This document shows, in pieces, positions 51,327-60,002 of a stretch of DNA of 64,000 bases. A program made the position numbers and the translations under genes. Below the pieces are notes generated by a model. That model was not told where the DNA came from, ran no database searches, and saw only the letters and a program-made list of their open reading frames with translations. Position 1 is the stretch's first letter. Each line of letters opens with the position of its first letter. The stretch is from Pontiella desulfatans. Its GTDB lineage: Bacteria; Verrucomicrobiota; Kiritimatiellia; Kiritimatiellales; Pontiellaceae. The stretch is taken from positions 62,001 to 126,000 of the forward strand of contig NZ_CAAHFG010000003.1 in the NCBI RefSeq assembly GCF_900890425.1, written 5' to 3'.

Positions 51327-52403
51327 ATGAACATGACAAAAGGAATGATGGTTGCGGCCTTGGTCGCCGTGGTTGGTGTGGGTTTTGCCGACGAAAATGC
51401 AACCGTTGATATAACCGCGAAAGAAATCGGTGTCTTGGCAAAAAAAGGCCTCCAGAGTTTGGAATGGGGTCTGTTGCTGGAGACGGAAGGATATTACACG
51501 AAAATCGGCGGTGCTTCGGAAAGTGGAATCATTCAGGCGACGGTCGAATTCAAAATGGAGGCAGCCGTCGCGGAGTGGCTCCGGGGCAATGTTGGCCTTT
51601 TGTGGGAGCAGGAATCCCGTGAGGATAACAACATAGACGAAGCGTTTGTTACGCTGGGTGCAACCGAATCCATTCCATATTATTTGGTTGCTGGCCGCTT
51701 TTACCAGCCGGTGGGTAACTTTGAGTCCGCTTTCATATCGGATCCGATGACTCTGGAGCTGATGGAAATGAACCGTACCGCAGGCATGGTTGGCTACGGC
51801 AACCAGTGGATCGACGCCAACGTGGGTGCATTTAACGGCGACACGAAGAAAGGCGTTGCAGAAGACGAAGGCGGTGATGCCATGATTTCCGACGTCTACG
51901 CGACTGTTTCTTTGAGCCCGGCCGAGCAGGTTCAGTGTGGAGCGTATTGGCTCTCCGACATGATGGAAACCTATAACTACGGTGGTGTCGGGCAGCTGGT
52001 CGCGGATCAACCTGGTTATGATAAAGTGGGCGGTGCAGGGGCGTTCATCAATGTCTACCTAGGCTTGCTCACTTTCAATTTTGAGTATGCTGCGGCACTC
52101 GATTCCTACAATCTCGATGGTGGCCAATACACTCCTGCAGCCTTCAATATCGAAGGTTCCGCCCAGATACACGACCGAGTTGTGGTCGGTCTGAAGTATG
52201 AAGCCAGCGATGACCTTTATGCAGGTTATGACCGTGTGGCGCTGCAGTTTGGCGATAAATATCCAGGTCAGGCATACGGTGCCGTGGTTTCCTATGGTTT
52301 CCACGACAATGCCGCCATCGCTGCGGAGTATCTCCGTGTTGAAGAATTGGATGACAATGCCAACGGGCATGTTGTTGCCGTCCAACTCGCATTGGAAATT
52401 TAA
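51327..52403 (+). CDS. LbtU-like outer-membrane siderophore/iron porin
   Basis: 358 residues from the ATG at 51327 (TAAGGA upstream), with signal peptide MNMTKGMMVAALVAVVGVGF and cleavage near FA-DENA. A short N-terminal helix-like segment precedes a barrel of alternating strands: WGLLLETEGYYTKI, ATVEFKMEAAVAEWLRGNVG, EAFVTLGATESIPYYLVAGR and FYQPVGNFESAFISDPMTLE, close to the LbtU family (legiobactin porin of Legionella). It ends with an amphipathic strand (VVAVQLALEI), as barrels do. Directly upstream of feoA, so it probably passes iron or an iron chelate across the outer membrane. Ligand unproven. Confidence 0.8.
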   Translation: MNMTKGMMVAALVAVVGVGFADENATVDITAKEIGVLAKKGLQSLEWGLLLETEGYYTKIGGASESGIIQATVEFKMEAAVAEWLRGNVGLLWEQESREDNNIDEAFVTLGATESIPYYLVAGRFYQPVGNFESAFISDPMTLELMEMNRTAGMVGYGNQWIDANVGAFNGDTKKGVAEDEGGDAMISDVYATVSLSPAEQVQCGAYWLSDMMETYNYGGVGQLVADQPGYDKVGGAGAFINVYLGLLTFNFEYAAALDSYNLDGGQYTPAAFNIEGSAQIHDRVVVGLKYEASDDLYAGYDRVALQFGDKYPGQAYGAVVSYGFHDNAAIAAEYLRVEELDDNANGHVVAVQLALEI

Positions 52404-52422
52404 TTTTGAACGAAGGACTGGC

Positions 52423-52650
52423 ATGAAGCTCAAGGAACTCAAGGTTGGCGAAAACGGTATTGTAATAGGATTTGCTGCGGCCGATCCGGCCTATCGGCAA
52501 AAGCTCTTCCGCATGGGGCTGACCCGGAACGTCGATTTCACCGTCGTCCGCAAGGCGCCCTTGGGCGGGCCGATCGAAATCGAAGTCCGCGGCTCCCGCG
52601 TCGTGCTTCGCTCCGACGAGGCCAACGTGCTCGAGGTAGATAAAAAATGA
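52423..52650 (+). CDS. feoA: Ferrous iron transport protein A
   Basis: 75 residues, SH3-like. MKLKELKVGENGIVIGFAAA, KLFRMGLTRNVDFTVVRKAP and GGPIEIEVRGSRVVLRSDEA match FeoA. Small cytoplasmic partner of FeoB. Its stop overlaps the feoB start (ATGA). Confidence 0.93.
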   Translation: MKLKELKVGENGIVIGFAAADPAYRQKLFRMGLTRNVDFTVVRKAPLGGPIEIEVRGSRVVLRSDEANVLEVDKK

Positions 52651-54956
52651 GCAATCTCAAAATCGCGATCGCAGGCAATCCGAACTGCGGCAAAACCACC
52701 GTATTCAATGCCCTGACGGGCGCGCGGCAGCAGGTCGGCAACTGGCCTGGCGTAACCGTCGAGCGCGTCATGGGCGAATATACCCACTGCGACGCCATCA
52801 TCGATGTCACCGACCTTCCGGGCATCTATTCCTTCTCCGCGCTCTCGCCCGACGAAGAGGTGGCTCGCAAGCACATCCTGTTCGACACGCCCGACGTGGT
52901 CGTCAATGTGCTCGACGCCTCCAACCTGGAGCGAAACCTATATCTCACCACCCAGCTGCTCGAGATGGACGTTCCCGTGGTCGTGGCGCTGAACATGATG
53001 GACATGGCCAAGCAGCGCGGCATCCGCATCGAGGTCGAGCACCTCGAAAAACATCTGGGCTGTCCCGTGATCCCGATCATCGCCTCCAAGAAAAAGGGGA
53101 TCGACGAACTAAAGGATTCCATCTGTAAAATCAGCAAAACCCACCATCGCCCCGGCGTTCGCGTCGCCTACGAAAAGGACATCGAAAAGGTGCTCAAATC
53201 GCTGGAACTCAGCTTGGGCGACGTGGCGCTCACCAGGAAGGTTTCCGCGCGGTGGCTGGCGATCAAGCTGCTGGAAAAGGATGAACTTGCCATGGAGCTC
53301 ATCGGGGCCGACCAGGCGCTGCTGCCCGATATCCAGCACGAACTCAAAAAGGTGGAACGCCTCGTGGGCGAGGATTCCGACATGATCATCGCCGACGGCC
53401 GCTATGGTTTCATCCACGGCCTCGCCCGGGATGTCACCGCCGGCAGCGACAAGGCTCGCAAAACCTTCTCCGACGCCGTCGACCGGGTGGTGCTCAACAA
53501 GGTGCTCGGTTTCCCGGTCTTCTTCGGCGTGATGTATCTCGTCTTCGCCATCACCATGAATGTCGGCGCGCCGTTCATCGACTTTTTCGATGGGTTCTTC
53601 GGCACCATCTTCGTGGATGGCTTCGGGCATCTGCTCGAATCGTTCGGCACGCCTGCGTGGCTGGTTGCGATCCTGGCCGAGGGGCTCGGCGGCGGCATCC
53701 AGACGGTTTCGACCTTCATCCCGCCGATCTTCTTCATCTTCCTCTGCCTGTCGTTTTTGGAAGACTCCGGCTACATGTCGCGCGCGGCGTTCGTGATGGA
53801 CCATTTCCTGCGCCGAATCGGCCTGCCGGGGAAAGCCTTCATTCCGATGCTCGTCGGCTTCGGCTGCAACGTGCCGGGCATCATGGCAACGCGTACGCTC
53901 GAGTGCCGCCGCGACCGCATCCTTTCCATCCTCATGAATCCGTTCATGTCGTGCGGCGCGCGCCTCCCGGTCTACACGCTCTTTGCCGCGGCCTTCTTCC
54001 CGGACAAGGGTGGAGCCGTGATTTTCACGATCTACATCACCGGCATCGCCCTCGCGGTCGTCACGGGGCTGCTGTTCAAGAAAACCCTGCTGCAGGGCGA
54101 GGTGACCAGCTTTGTGATGGAGCTGCCGCCCTACCACATGCCGACCTTCAGCGGCGTGATGTACCACACCTGGCACCGCCTCAAGTCGTTCATCATCAAG
54201 GCGGGCAAGGTGATCCTGCTGATCGTCGCCGTGCTCGGCTTCCTTAATTCCATGGGCACCGACGGTTCGTTCGGCAACAACGATTCTCAAAACTCGGTCC
54301 TCAGCGCCATGAGCCGCTCCGTCACGCCCGTCTTCCGGCCCATGGGCATCGAGGACGAAAACTGGCCCGCCGTCGTCGGTCTCTTCACGGGCATCTTTGC
54401 CAAGGAAGCCGTGGTTGGCACGCTCGACTCGATCTATGCCCAGCTCGACGAACCCGAAATCGCCAGCGAAGAAGCCAGTGGCGGAGGCTTTGAATTCTGG
54501 CCCGGCATCATCGAGGCGTTCGCCACCATCCCGGCCGGCTTTTCGGAGCTCGGCGAAGGCCTGAAGGATCCGTTGGGCCTTTCCGGCGCCGTGAAGGAGC
54601 TCGACTCCACCGATGCCAAGCGCCATGCGAGCATGGTTGCCCATTTCGGCGAACATGGAAAACAGGCCGCGTTCGCCTACCTGCTCTTCATCCTGATCTA
54701 CGCGCCCTGCGTTGCCGCGCTCGCGGCCATCGCCCGCGAGATCGGGATGCGCTGGATGTTCTTCGCCGTCACCTACCTCACCATGCTGGCCTGGATCGTC
54801 TCGACGGTCTACTACCAGCTCGCAACCTTCGCGGTGAATCCCGGCGCCTCCGCCGGATGGCTGGGCATTTGCCTGGCCATGGTGGTGGTTTCGGTCATTG
54901 GCTTGAAGATTGCCGGAAACCAGGACGTGGGCAAAAAATGTTTAGTGGCATCGTAA
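52647..54956 (+). CDS. feoB: Ferrous iron transport protein B
   Basis: 769 residues. N-terminal G domain: IAGNPNCGKTTVFNALTG (G1), VGNWPGVTVERVMGEY, VTDLPGIYSFS (G3), VALNMMDMAKQ (G4). It is followed by the membrane part with two Gate repeats, including LGGGIQTVSTFIPPIFFIF, EDSGYMSRAAFVMD and GFGCNVPGIMATRTLECRRD. Imports Fe2+ across the inner membrane under GTP control. The last membrane segments end near LKIAGNQDVGKK. Its 3' end overlaps the next gene. Confidence 0.97.
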   Translation: MSNLKIAIAGNPNCGKTTVFNALTGARQQVGNWPGVTVERVMGEYTHCDAIIDVTDLPGIYSFSALSPDEEVARKHILFDTPDVVVNVLDASNLERNLYLTTQLLEMDVPVVVALNMMDMAKQRGIRIEVEHLEKHLGCPVIPIIASKKKGIDELKDSICKISKTHHRPGVRVAYEKDIEKVLKSLELSLGDVALTRKVSARWLAIKLLEKDELAMELIGADQALLPDIQHELKKVERLVGEDSDMIIADGRYGFIHGLARDVTAGSDKARKTFSDAVDRVVLNKVLGFPVFFGVMYLVFAITMNVGAPFIDFFDGFFGTIFVDGFGHLLESFGTPAWLVAILAEGLGGGIQTVSTFIPPIFFIFLCLSFLEDSGYMSRAAFVMDHFLRRIGLPGKAFIPMLVGFGCNVPGIMATRTLECRRDRILSILMNPFMSCGARLPVYTLFAAAFFPDKGGAVIFTIYITGIALAVVTGLLFKKTLLQGEVTSFVMELPPYHMPTFSGVMYHTWHRLKSFIIKAGKVILLIVAVLGFLNSMGTDGSFGNNDSQNSVLSAMSRSVTPVFRPMGIEDENWPAVVGLFTGIFAKEAVVGTLDSIYAQLDEPEIASEEASGGGFEFWPGIIEAFATIPAGFSELGEGLKDPLGLSGAVKELDSTDAKRHASMVAHFGEHGKQAAFAYLLFILIYAPCVAALAAIAREIGMRWMFFAVTYLTMLAWIVSTVYYQLATFAVNPGASAGWLGICLAMVVVSVIGLKIAGNQDVGKKCLVAS

Positions 54957-55156
54957 AACTGCTCAGCGAGCGCGGCGCGCTCTCCGTCCAGGAGATCGCC
55001 CTCGCGCTCGGCATCAACTCCTCCGCCCTGCGCCCCATGCTCGGGATGCTCGAACAGAAGGGCAAGGTGCTCAAGGTTGAGATTCCCTGCAAGAAAGCCT
55101 GTACGGGCGGCTGCACCGAATCCGACTCGATGACGTTCTATAAGGTTCGCCCATAG
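54938..55156 (+). CDS. feoC: FeoC-like winged-helix protein with Cys cluster
   Basis: 72 residues, starting inside the last 19 bases of feoB. FSGIVKLLSERGALSVQEIA with LALGINSSALRPMLGMLEQK forms a winged helix; CKKACTGGCTES is a C-x4-C-x3-C set that could hold an Fe-S cluster, as in FeoC. FeoC proteins regulate or stabilise FeoB. Its end overlaps the convergent U32 gene by 19 bases. Confidence 0.78.
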   Translation: MFSGIVKLLSERGALSVQEIALALGINSSALRPMLGMLEQKGKVLKVEIPCKKACTGGCTESDSMTFYKVRP

Positions 55157-57411
55157 TTTCCGTCGTGGCATTCGGCGGGCGGCAGGCCTTCGAGCGCATC
55201 GCGGACAACCTCTGCTGCATGCGCGGCATCGCGGATGCCATAGGTGAGGTCGATCCGGAAGTTGCGCGCGCCTGCCTCGCGTAGTTCATCGAGGTGTTCA
55301 ATCAGCGAGAACGGCTCTTCGTAGATCAGCACATGCTCATCGCCGTTTTTCTCAACCTTCATCGGTTTCTTTTTCCGGTCGGAAAGGATTTCGCCGGCGT
55401 CCGGGGGCGTTGCGGAAATCATGAGCGGCGTATGCTGGTAGACCGGAACAATCGCGCGGCCGCCGAGCAATCCAAGCAACGCCTTCAGGTTGTCGCCCGT
55501 ATCTTCCGGCGACAGGACATTTTGTTTAATGCCGAGTTCGCGCCACTGTTCGGCGGCTTCCGTGTTGAGCGTGTAGAGCGGCCAGTCGGCAACAAGATCG
55601 GAACAATCCCGTCGTGCGTGAAGCGCGCCAACGTTTGCGACTTCGCAACGTGATCCGTGATCCGTGAGGCGTGATTCGCGTTGGATGACGGGGATGGCCA
55701 TTCGGATTGGAGGGTGGGGTTCGGGTGGAGCTTCGCCCTCCAGCACGATCTCGTTAATCCGCTCCAGCTCCTCTTCATTCAAATCATCCAGCAGCGAAAG
55801 ATCGCGCAGCCTGATCGACCAGCGTTCTTGGTCGCTGGGATCGGCGGGCGGTTGCACGAGGTCTTCGAGCCGCGCAAAATGTTCCAGTTGCTTGTGCGTT
55901 TCAAATTCCGCACTCAGTTGTTCGAGCAGGTTCCGCCGGACGTCGTTCATCACCGAGGCCGGGGCAAACAAGCCATTGTCTTCGACGGTAAGCTGGCCAA
56001 GTCGCCACTCGGTGCCGCCTGTTTTTTCGAAACTTTTCCGGATGGCCGACTCCGTGCGCTCCGGTTGCCGCGCTTCGCTCAGCGCTTCATCGATTGTGAT
56101 TTCCGTTTGTCCCGAGCGAACCGTCACGCCGTTGGACGTCAGTTTCACCGAAGCGTCGAACGGCTTCTGTTGCCGATAGGTTCCGGGGCGGGGCGCTTCG
56201 AAACCATAGCGTTGGCGGACTTCCTGGGAGATCGAGCAATAGACGGTCAGGCCGGATTCAAGGTAGGGATGGCTTTCGGGCAGTTTGACTTCGATGCCCG
56301 CGTTGGCCGGAACCTCGAACTTCAGGTGTTTCTTGCGGTCGTTCTGCAATCGGATTTCGGTGGCGGAAAATCCATAGGGTTCCTTTCCCGCCAGCTCGAT
56401 CTTCAGGCCGTCGTATTTTTGCAGCGCGCGGTTGGTGTTGAGGCAAAGCCAATGATCGTTGCGCTCGGTGCGGATCGATTCGATGGTGCCGATCGCCGCG
56501 CCGCGGTGCCCGTTGGTGGTTGGGTCGATTGGGTTGGTGTTGCTCTTTTTGAGATAGAGGTCGGTGGCCGGTCGTCCGAAAATCGTCTGGATATCGGAGA
56601 GCAGTTCGCGCTGCTCTTTTTCGTCAAGACCGCGGTCCATTCGCCGGCGATAGAAGTCGGTGACGGCTCCAACATACGCATCGCCCTTCATACGTCCCTC
56701 GATTTTCAGCGAGGCCACTCCCGTGGCCAGCAACTCGTCGAAATGCGCGCCCACCGCAAAGTCCTTCATCGAAAATGGAAGGCCCTTGCTGCCATCGGAG
56801 TCGAAGGTTTGGCGGCAGCAGTAGGCACAGCGCCCGCGGTTGCCGCTCCGCCCCGAAACGTGGGAGGAGAAGAGGCAGAGGCCGCTGTAGGAATAGCAGA
56901 GCGCGCCATGGATGAAGGCCTCGGTCTCGATGCCGCAGCCGCGCGTGATGCAATCGATCTCTTTCAGGCTCAATTCGCGCGCCAGCACCACGCGGCTGAA
57001 GCCGATATCGGCCAGCAACTGCGCACCTGCCGTGTTGTGCACGGCGAGCTGTGTGCTCGCGTGGAGCTCGAGTTTGGGAAAGAACCGCCGCGCCATCCGC
57101 GCCACGCCCATGTCCTGCACAATCACGCCGTCCGCGTTCAGGTCGTTGATCTGTGCGAGCGCCTCAAGCGCATCCGGCAACTCGTGCTGCTGAACCAGCG
57201 TGTTGAGCGCGATGTATACCTTCTTGCCGTGCGCGTGGGCATAGCCGATCAGCTCGTCGAGCTGTTCCGTCGAAAAATTGGCGGCTTCGGCACGCGCAGA
57301 AAAGCGCGGCAACCCGGCATAGACCGCGTCGGCGCCATACGCCAGCGCCGCCCACGCCGCATCGGCGCTGCCTGCGGGGGCCAGCAGTTCAGTTGGTTTC
57401 TTTTTAGTCAT
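55138..57411 (-). CDS. U32 family protein, RlhA/TrhP-like, with DUF3656-like C-terminus
   Basis: 757 residues. N-terminal U32 core: ELLAPAGSADAAWAALAYGA, ALNTLVQQHELPDALE, HASTQLAVHNTAGAQLLADI, GCGIETEAFIHGALCYSYSG, the Cys set CLFSSHVSGRSGNRGRCAYC (Fe-S ligands) and SLKIEGRMKGDAYVGAVTDF. A long C-terminal part (after about residue 390) corresponds to the DUF3656 region. Members with this layout hydroxylate RNA (RlhA on 23S rRNA, TrhP on tRNA), using prephenate-dependent chemistry, rather than acting as peptidases. Which RNA is modified here is not decidable. Transcribed toward feoC. Confidence 0.85.
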   Translation of the reverse strand: MTKKKPTELLAPAGSADAAWAALAYGADAVYAGLPRFSARAEAANFSTEQLDELIGYAHAHGKKVYIALNTLVQQHELPDALEALAQINDLNADGVIVQDMGVARMARRFFPKLELHASTQLAVHNTAGAQLLADIGFSRVVLARELSLKEIDCITRGCGIETEAFIHGALCYSYSGLCLFSSHVSGRSGNRGRCAYCCRQTFDSDGSKGLPFSMKDFAVGAHFDELLATGVASLKIEGRMKGDAYVGAVTDFYRRRMDRGLDEKEQRELLSDIQTIFGRPATDLYLKKSNTNPIDPTTNGHRGAAIGTIESIRTERNDHWLCLNTNRALQKYDGLKIELAGKEPYGFSATEIRLQNDRKKHLKFEVPANAGIEVKLPESHPYLESGLTVYCSISQEVRQRYGFEAPRPGTYRQQKPFDASVKLTSNGVTVRSGQTEITIDEALSEARQPERTESAIRKSFEKTGGTEWRLGQLTVEDNGLFAPASVMNDVRRNLLEQLSAEFETHKQLEHFARLEDLVQPPADPSDQERWSIRLRDLSLLDDLNEEELERINEIVLEGEAPPEPHPPIRMAIPVIQRESRLTDHGSRCEVANVGALHARRDCSDLVADWPLYTLNTEAAEQWRELGIKQNVLSPEDTGDNLKALLGLLGGRAIVPVYQHTPLMISATPPDAGEILSDRKKKPMKVEKNGDEHVLIYEEPFSLIEHLDELREAGARNFRIDLTYGIRDAAHAAEVVRDALEGLPPAECHDGNYGRTL

Positions 57412-57426
57412 AAACGAATCTTATGC

Positions 57427-57506
57427 GCAACGAATGAATGGAAGGCAACGAATGGTGCAGGTTATTTACTCATGAATGGATTCGTTGCTTTCCATTCATT
57501 CGTTGC
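57427..57506. repeat. Long imperfect inverted repeat (27-bp arms)
   Basis: Left arm 57427-57453 and right arm 57480-57506 are complementary with one mismatch, around a 26-base loop. Inside each arm GCAACGAAT is itself duplicated. It fills the spacer between thiH and the U32 gene. No T run, so REP-like repeat or processing hairpin rather than a plain terminator. Confidence 0.6.
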
Positions 57507-57515
57507 AAATAGCCT

Positions 57516-58649
57516 CTAAACTTTTGCGTAGGCCGCGGGTTCGCGGTAGGTGGCGTCCCAGTTCTTGAAGACGGGTTCGAGGCCCTGGGCGCGCAGCATG
57601 GTGCAGAACTCGGGAATGTCGCGTTCGTCGGAAATCTCGAACTGCTCGGTCGATTCCTCCGAATCGTTGCTATAGCCGCCCACTGTCGTCTTGCTGGCCA
57701 CGCTCATCTTGGATATGCCGAGTCCGGCCATGCCGTCGCGCACGTGGCGCGGCTCGCGGGTGGAGAGCACCAGCGGGATTTCCGGCAGGCAGATGCGCAG
57801 GGCAAAGATGTATTGCGCCAGCATCCGTTCATCGACCGGGTATTGCGGTTTAAAACCACCGAGCTGCGGTTGGATCCGCGGGAACGATATCGAGACGCCC
57901 GACTGCCAATAGTTTTTCAGCAGATACTTCGCGTGGCGATAGACGCAGAGCATATCGTGGCGCGGGTCGGCCAGGCCGAGCAGGGCGCCGATGCCGATGG
58001 TGCGCATGCCGCCGCGCAGCGCCCGGTCGGGCGCATCGATCCGCGCGAAAAAGTCGCGCTTGTCGCCCCAGCGGTGCATCTTTTCGTAAACCTCCTGGTC
58101 GTAGGTTTCCTGATAGAGCGTCACGCCCGAGCAACCGGCGGTAGCCAGTTCGCGATACTCCGTTTCCGCCATCGGAAAAACCTCGATGTTCACGTTATGG
58201 ATATATTCCGCCGCAACCGACACGCATTCCTTGAGATAGGGCACGTCCGCCTCCGGCATGCGCTCGCCGGTCAGCAGCACCAGTTCTTCCAGGTGCATCG
58301 CCTTGATGGCCTCCATCTCGTGGCGTAGCTGTGCTTCATCAAGCACCGCGCGCTTGGCGCGCCGGTCGGCCGCGATACCGCAGTAGAGGCATCCGCCGTT
58401 GCAGAAGTTGGAGAGATAGAGCGGGGTATAGAGTTTGATCGTCCGCCCAAAATGACGTTTCGTAATCGCCTGCGCCCGTTGAGCCATCAGCTCCAGGAAT
58501 TCGCTTGCGGCAGGGGAGAGCATCAGCGCCAGCTCCCGCTCCGTTGGGTTCCCGGAAAGAATCGCGGAGCGGATGGTGGCTTTATTGTCGCTCGCAGCCA
58601 AAGGTAGCCAACGGGCCGGATCGAGCCATTCTGGAAGTTTCGTTTTCAT
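57516..58649 (-). CDS. thiH: 2-iminoacetate synthase (tyrosine lyase)
   Basis: 377 residues. NFCNGGCLYCGIAAD carries the radical-SAM C-x3-C-x2-C cluster; GTTLYQETYD-like region reads CSGVTLYQETYDQEVYEKMH; the C-terminal ISKMSVASKTTVGGYS and FKNWD follow. Cleaves tyrosine to dehydroglycine and p-cresol for the thiazole of thiamine, anaerobic route. Last gene of the thiS-thiG-thiH transcript. Confidence 0.95.
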   Translation of the reverse strand: MKTKLPEWLDPARWLPLAASDNKATIRSAILSGNPTERELALMLSPAASEFLELMAQRAQAITKRHFGRTIKLYTPLYLSNFCNGGCLYCGIAADRRAKRAVLDEAQLRHEMEAIKAMHLEELVLLTGERMPEADVPYLKECVSVAAEYIHNVNIEVFPMAETEYRELATAGCSGVTLYQETYDQEVYEKMHRWGDKRDFFARIDAPDRALRGGMRTIGIGALLGLADPRHDMLCVYRHAKYLLKNYWQSGVSISFPRIQPQLGGFKPQYPVDERMLAQYIFALRICLPEIPLVLSTREPRHVRDGMAGLGISKMSVASKTTVGGYSNDSEESTEQFEISDERDIPEFCTMLRAQGLEPVFKNWDATYREPAAYAKV

Positions 58650-58656
58650 GTGAGGT

Positions 58657-58694
58657 GTCTAATTAAAATTCACGGCCGTGAATTCTAATTAGAC
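58657..58694. repeat. 38-bp palindrome between thiG and thiH
   Basis: Arms of 19 bases starting GTCTAATTAAAATTCACGG with one mismatch and no spacer. Symmetric on both strands, without a following T run. It could be a cruciform, an RNA processing site or an operator. Confidence 0.6.
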
Positions 58695-58701
58695 GCTTTC
58701 C

Positions 58702-59487
58702 TTAGTCGGTTGAGGAGAGGAACGAGGTGAGCGGGCTGCTGGCGTGGGCGATTTCGGAGGTGGGCATGAGGCCGGCGTTGTAGGCCATGCGACCGGCTTC
58801 GACGCCGGTTTTGAAGGCGGCGCCCATGGCGGCGGGATCTTCGGCGGCGGCAATGGCGGAGTTGACCAGCACGGCATCGCACCCCATTTCCAGGGCGCAG
58901 GCGGCCTCGGAGGGGGAGCGCAGGCCGGCATCGACCACGACCGGTATGTTGGCATCGCGGATGATGATCTTGATCATCTCGGCGGTGGAGAGGCCTTTGC
59001 CGGTTCCGATGGCGGCGCCGAGGGGCATGACCGCCGCGCAGCCAATGTCCTCGAGGCGCTTGGCCAGCACCGGATCGGCCGGAATGTAGGGCAGGACCAG
59101 GAAGTCCTGCTTCACGAGTTCAATGGCCGCTTCGTAGGTTTCGATGGCGTCGGGGAGCAGGTGGTGTGGATTGGGGTGGATCTCCAGCTTCACGAAGGGG
59201 CTTTTGCTCAGTTCGCGGCCCAGCATGGCGGCCCGGACGGCTTCCTTGGCATTCATTGCGCCGGAGGTGTTGGGCATCAACCGCACATTTTCCAGCTGGG
59301 AGAGCGGGCCATACAGGTCGTCTTCGGCCTGGTCGCGGTTGAAGCGGCGCAGGGCAACGGTCACCAATTCCGTGCCGGAGGCTTTGACCGCTTCGATCAT
59401 CGCCTGCGTGCTGGAAAACTTTCCCGTGCCCAGAAACAACCGCGAGCCCAGCTCCTGGTCGCCAATTTTTAAAATATCTTCTCTCAT
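58702..59487 (-). CDS. thiG: Thiazole synthase
   Basis: 261 residues from the ATG at 59487. [57 protein letters not shown] with the Schiff-base Lys, [20 protein letters not shown] and [20 protein letters not shown] then [16 protein letters not shown]. Assembles the thiamine thiazole from DXP, ThiS thiocarboxylate and dehydroglycine. Between thiS and thiH. Confidence 0.96.
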   Translation of the reverse strand: MREDILKIGDQELGSRLFLGTGKFSSTQAMIEAVKASGTELVTVALRRFNRDQAEDDLYGPLSQLENVRLMPNTSGAMNAKEAVRAAMLGRELSKSPFVKLEIHPNPHHLLPDAIETYEAAIELVKQDFLVLPYIPADPVLAKRLEDIGCAAVMPLGAAIGTGKGLSTAEMIKIIIRDANIPVVVDAGLRSPSEAACALEMGCDAVLVNSAIAAAEDPAAMGAAFKTGVEAGRMAYNAGLMPTSEIAHASSPLTSFLSSTD

Positions 59488-59509
59488 AGTCCGATCTTCC
59501 GTTTTTTTT

Positions 59510-59555
59510 ACCACCAAGGCACAAAGAGCACTAAGCTTGGTGTTCCTGGTGTCTT
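59510..59555. repeat. REP-like inverted sequence between thiS and thiG
   Basis: ACCACCAAGGCACAAAG at the left and CACTAAG/CTTAGTG arms around CTTGGTG. This type of 'ACCAAGGCAC' repeat is common between genes in many bacteria. It has no coding potential. Confidence 0.45.
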
Positions 59556-59565
59556 AGTGTTTAAA

Positions 59566-59766
59566 TTATCCGCCACCGACAAAGACGAGCATTTCGACCT
59601 CGTCGTTTTCCTTGAGCGTTGTGGATTCCCATTGTTCCGAGGGAACCACCTCGCCATTGATCATCAGCGCGGTATGCGCCTTGGTTGCGCCGAGTTCTTC
59701 AAGCAGCGCATCGGCGGTTCCAGCGCCGCTGTGCTCATGGCTTTCTCCATTCACGGTCAGTTTCAT
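59566..59766 (-). CDS. thiS: Sulfur carrier protein ThiS
   Basis: 66 residues, ubiquitin-like. MKLTVNGESHEHSGAGTADA, LLEELGATKAHTALMINGEV and NDEVEMLVFVGGG. The C-terminal Gly-Gly is where the thiocarboxylate forms; here three Gly end the protein. AAGGAG upstream of the ATG. First gene after the riboswitch. Confidence 0.93.
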   Translation of the reverse strand: MKLTVNGESHEHSGAGTADALLEELGATKAHTALMINGEVVPSEQWESTTLKENDEVEMLVFVGGG

Positions 59767-59803
59767 TTATTGAACTCCTTCCGAGGCCATGGGCCTCGGC
59801 TAC

Positions 59804-59835
59804 AAAAAAAGCGTTCCCGGGAACCCGGAAACGCT
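59804..59835 (-). terminator. Terminator of the TPP riboswitch
   Basis: Read on the minus strand, AGCGTTTCCGGG pairs with CCCGGGAACGCT (one bulge) and seven T follow at 59810-59804. It lies between the aptamer and thiS, 37 bases before the thiS ribosome region, so high thiamine pyrophosphate would stop transcription. A further palindrome, CCGAGGCC/GGCCTCGG (59781-59799), lies next to the ribosome site. Confidence 0.85.
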
Positions 59836-59847
59836 GAAGACGAGATC

Positions 59848-59936
59848 AACACTTCCTTTCGCCGGCATGATCCGGATCAGGTTCAACGGGTATAATCTCA
59901 GCGCGTTCCAAACAGCGGATCGGCACCCCGGGTGAC
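59848..59936 (-). ncRNA. TPP riboswitch (THI element)
   Basis: On the minus strand the conserved pieces come in order: GGGGTGCC (near 59930), GCGCTGAGA (near 59905), ACCCGTTGAACCTGATC (59893-59877), GGATCATGCCGGCGAAAGGA. These are the THI-box signatures that bind thiamine pyrophosphate. A terminator follows and then thiS-thiG-thiH, so it controls thiazole synthesis. Confidence 0.95.
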
Positions 59937-60002
59937 TGGTTGGGGACGTTGCCGTAGAAGGGGTTCGAAGTAAAGCGGGAAGGAACAAAAAGGCGTTGCG
60001 CG

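Noticed and set aside
55681-57519. A 612-residue plus-strand frame opposite the U32 gene.
   Set aside because: The minus strand encodes a clear U32/RlhA-type protein over the same bases.
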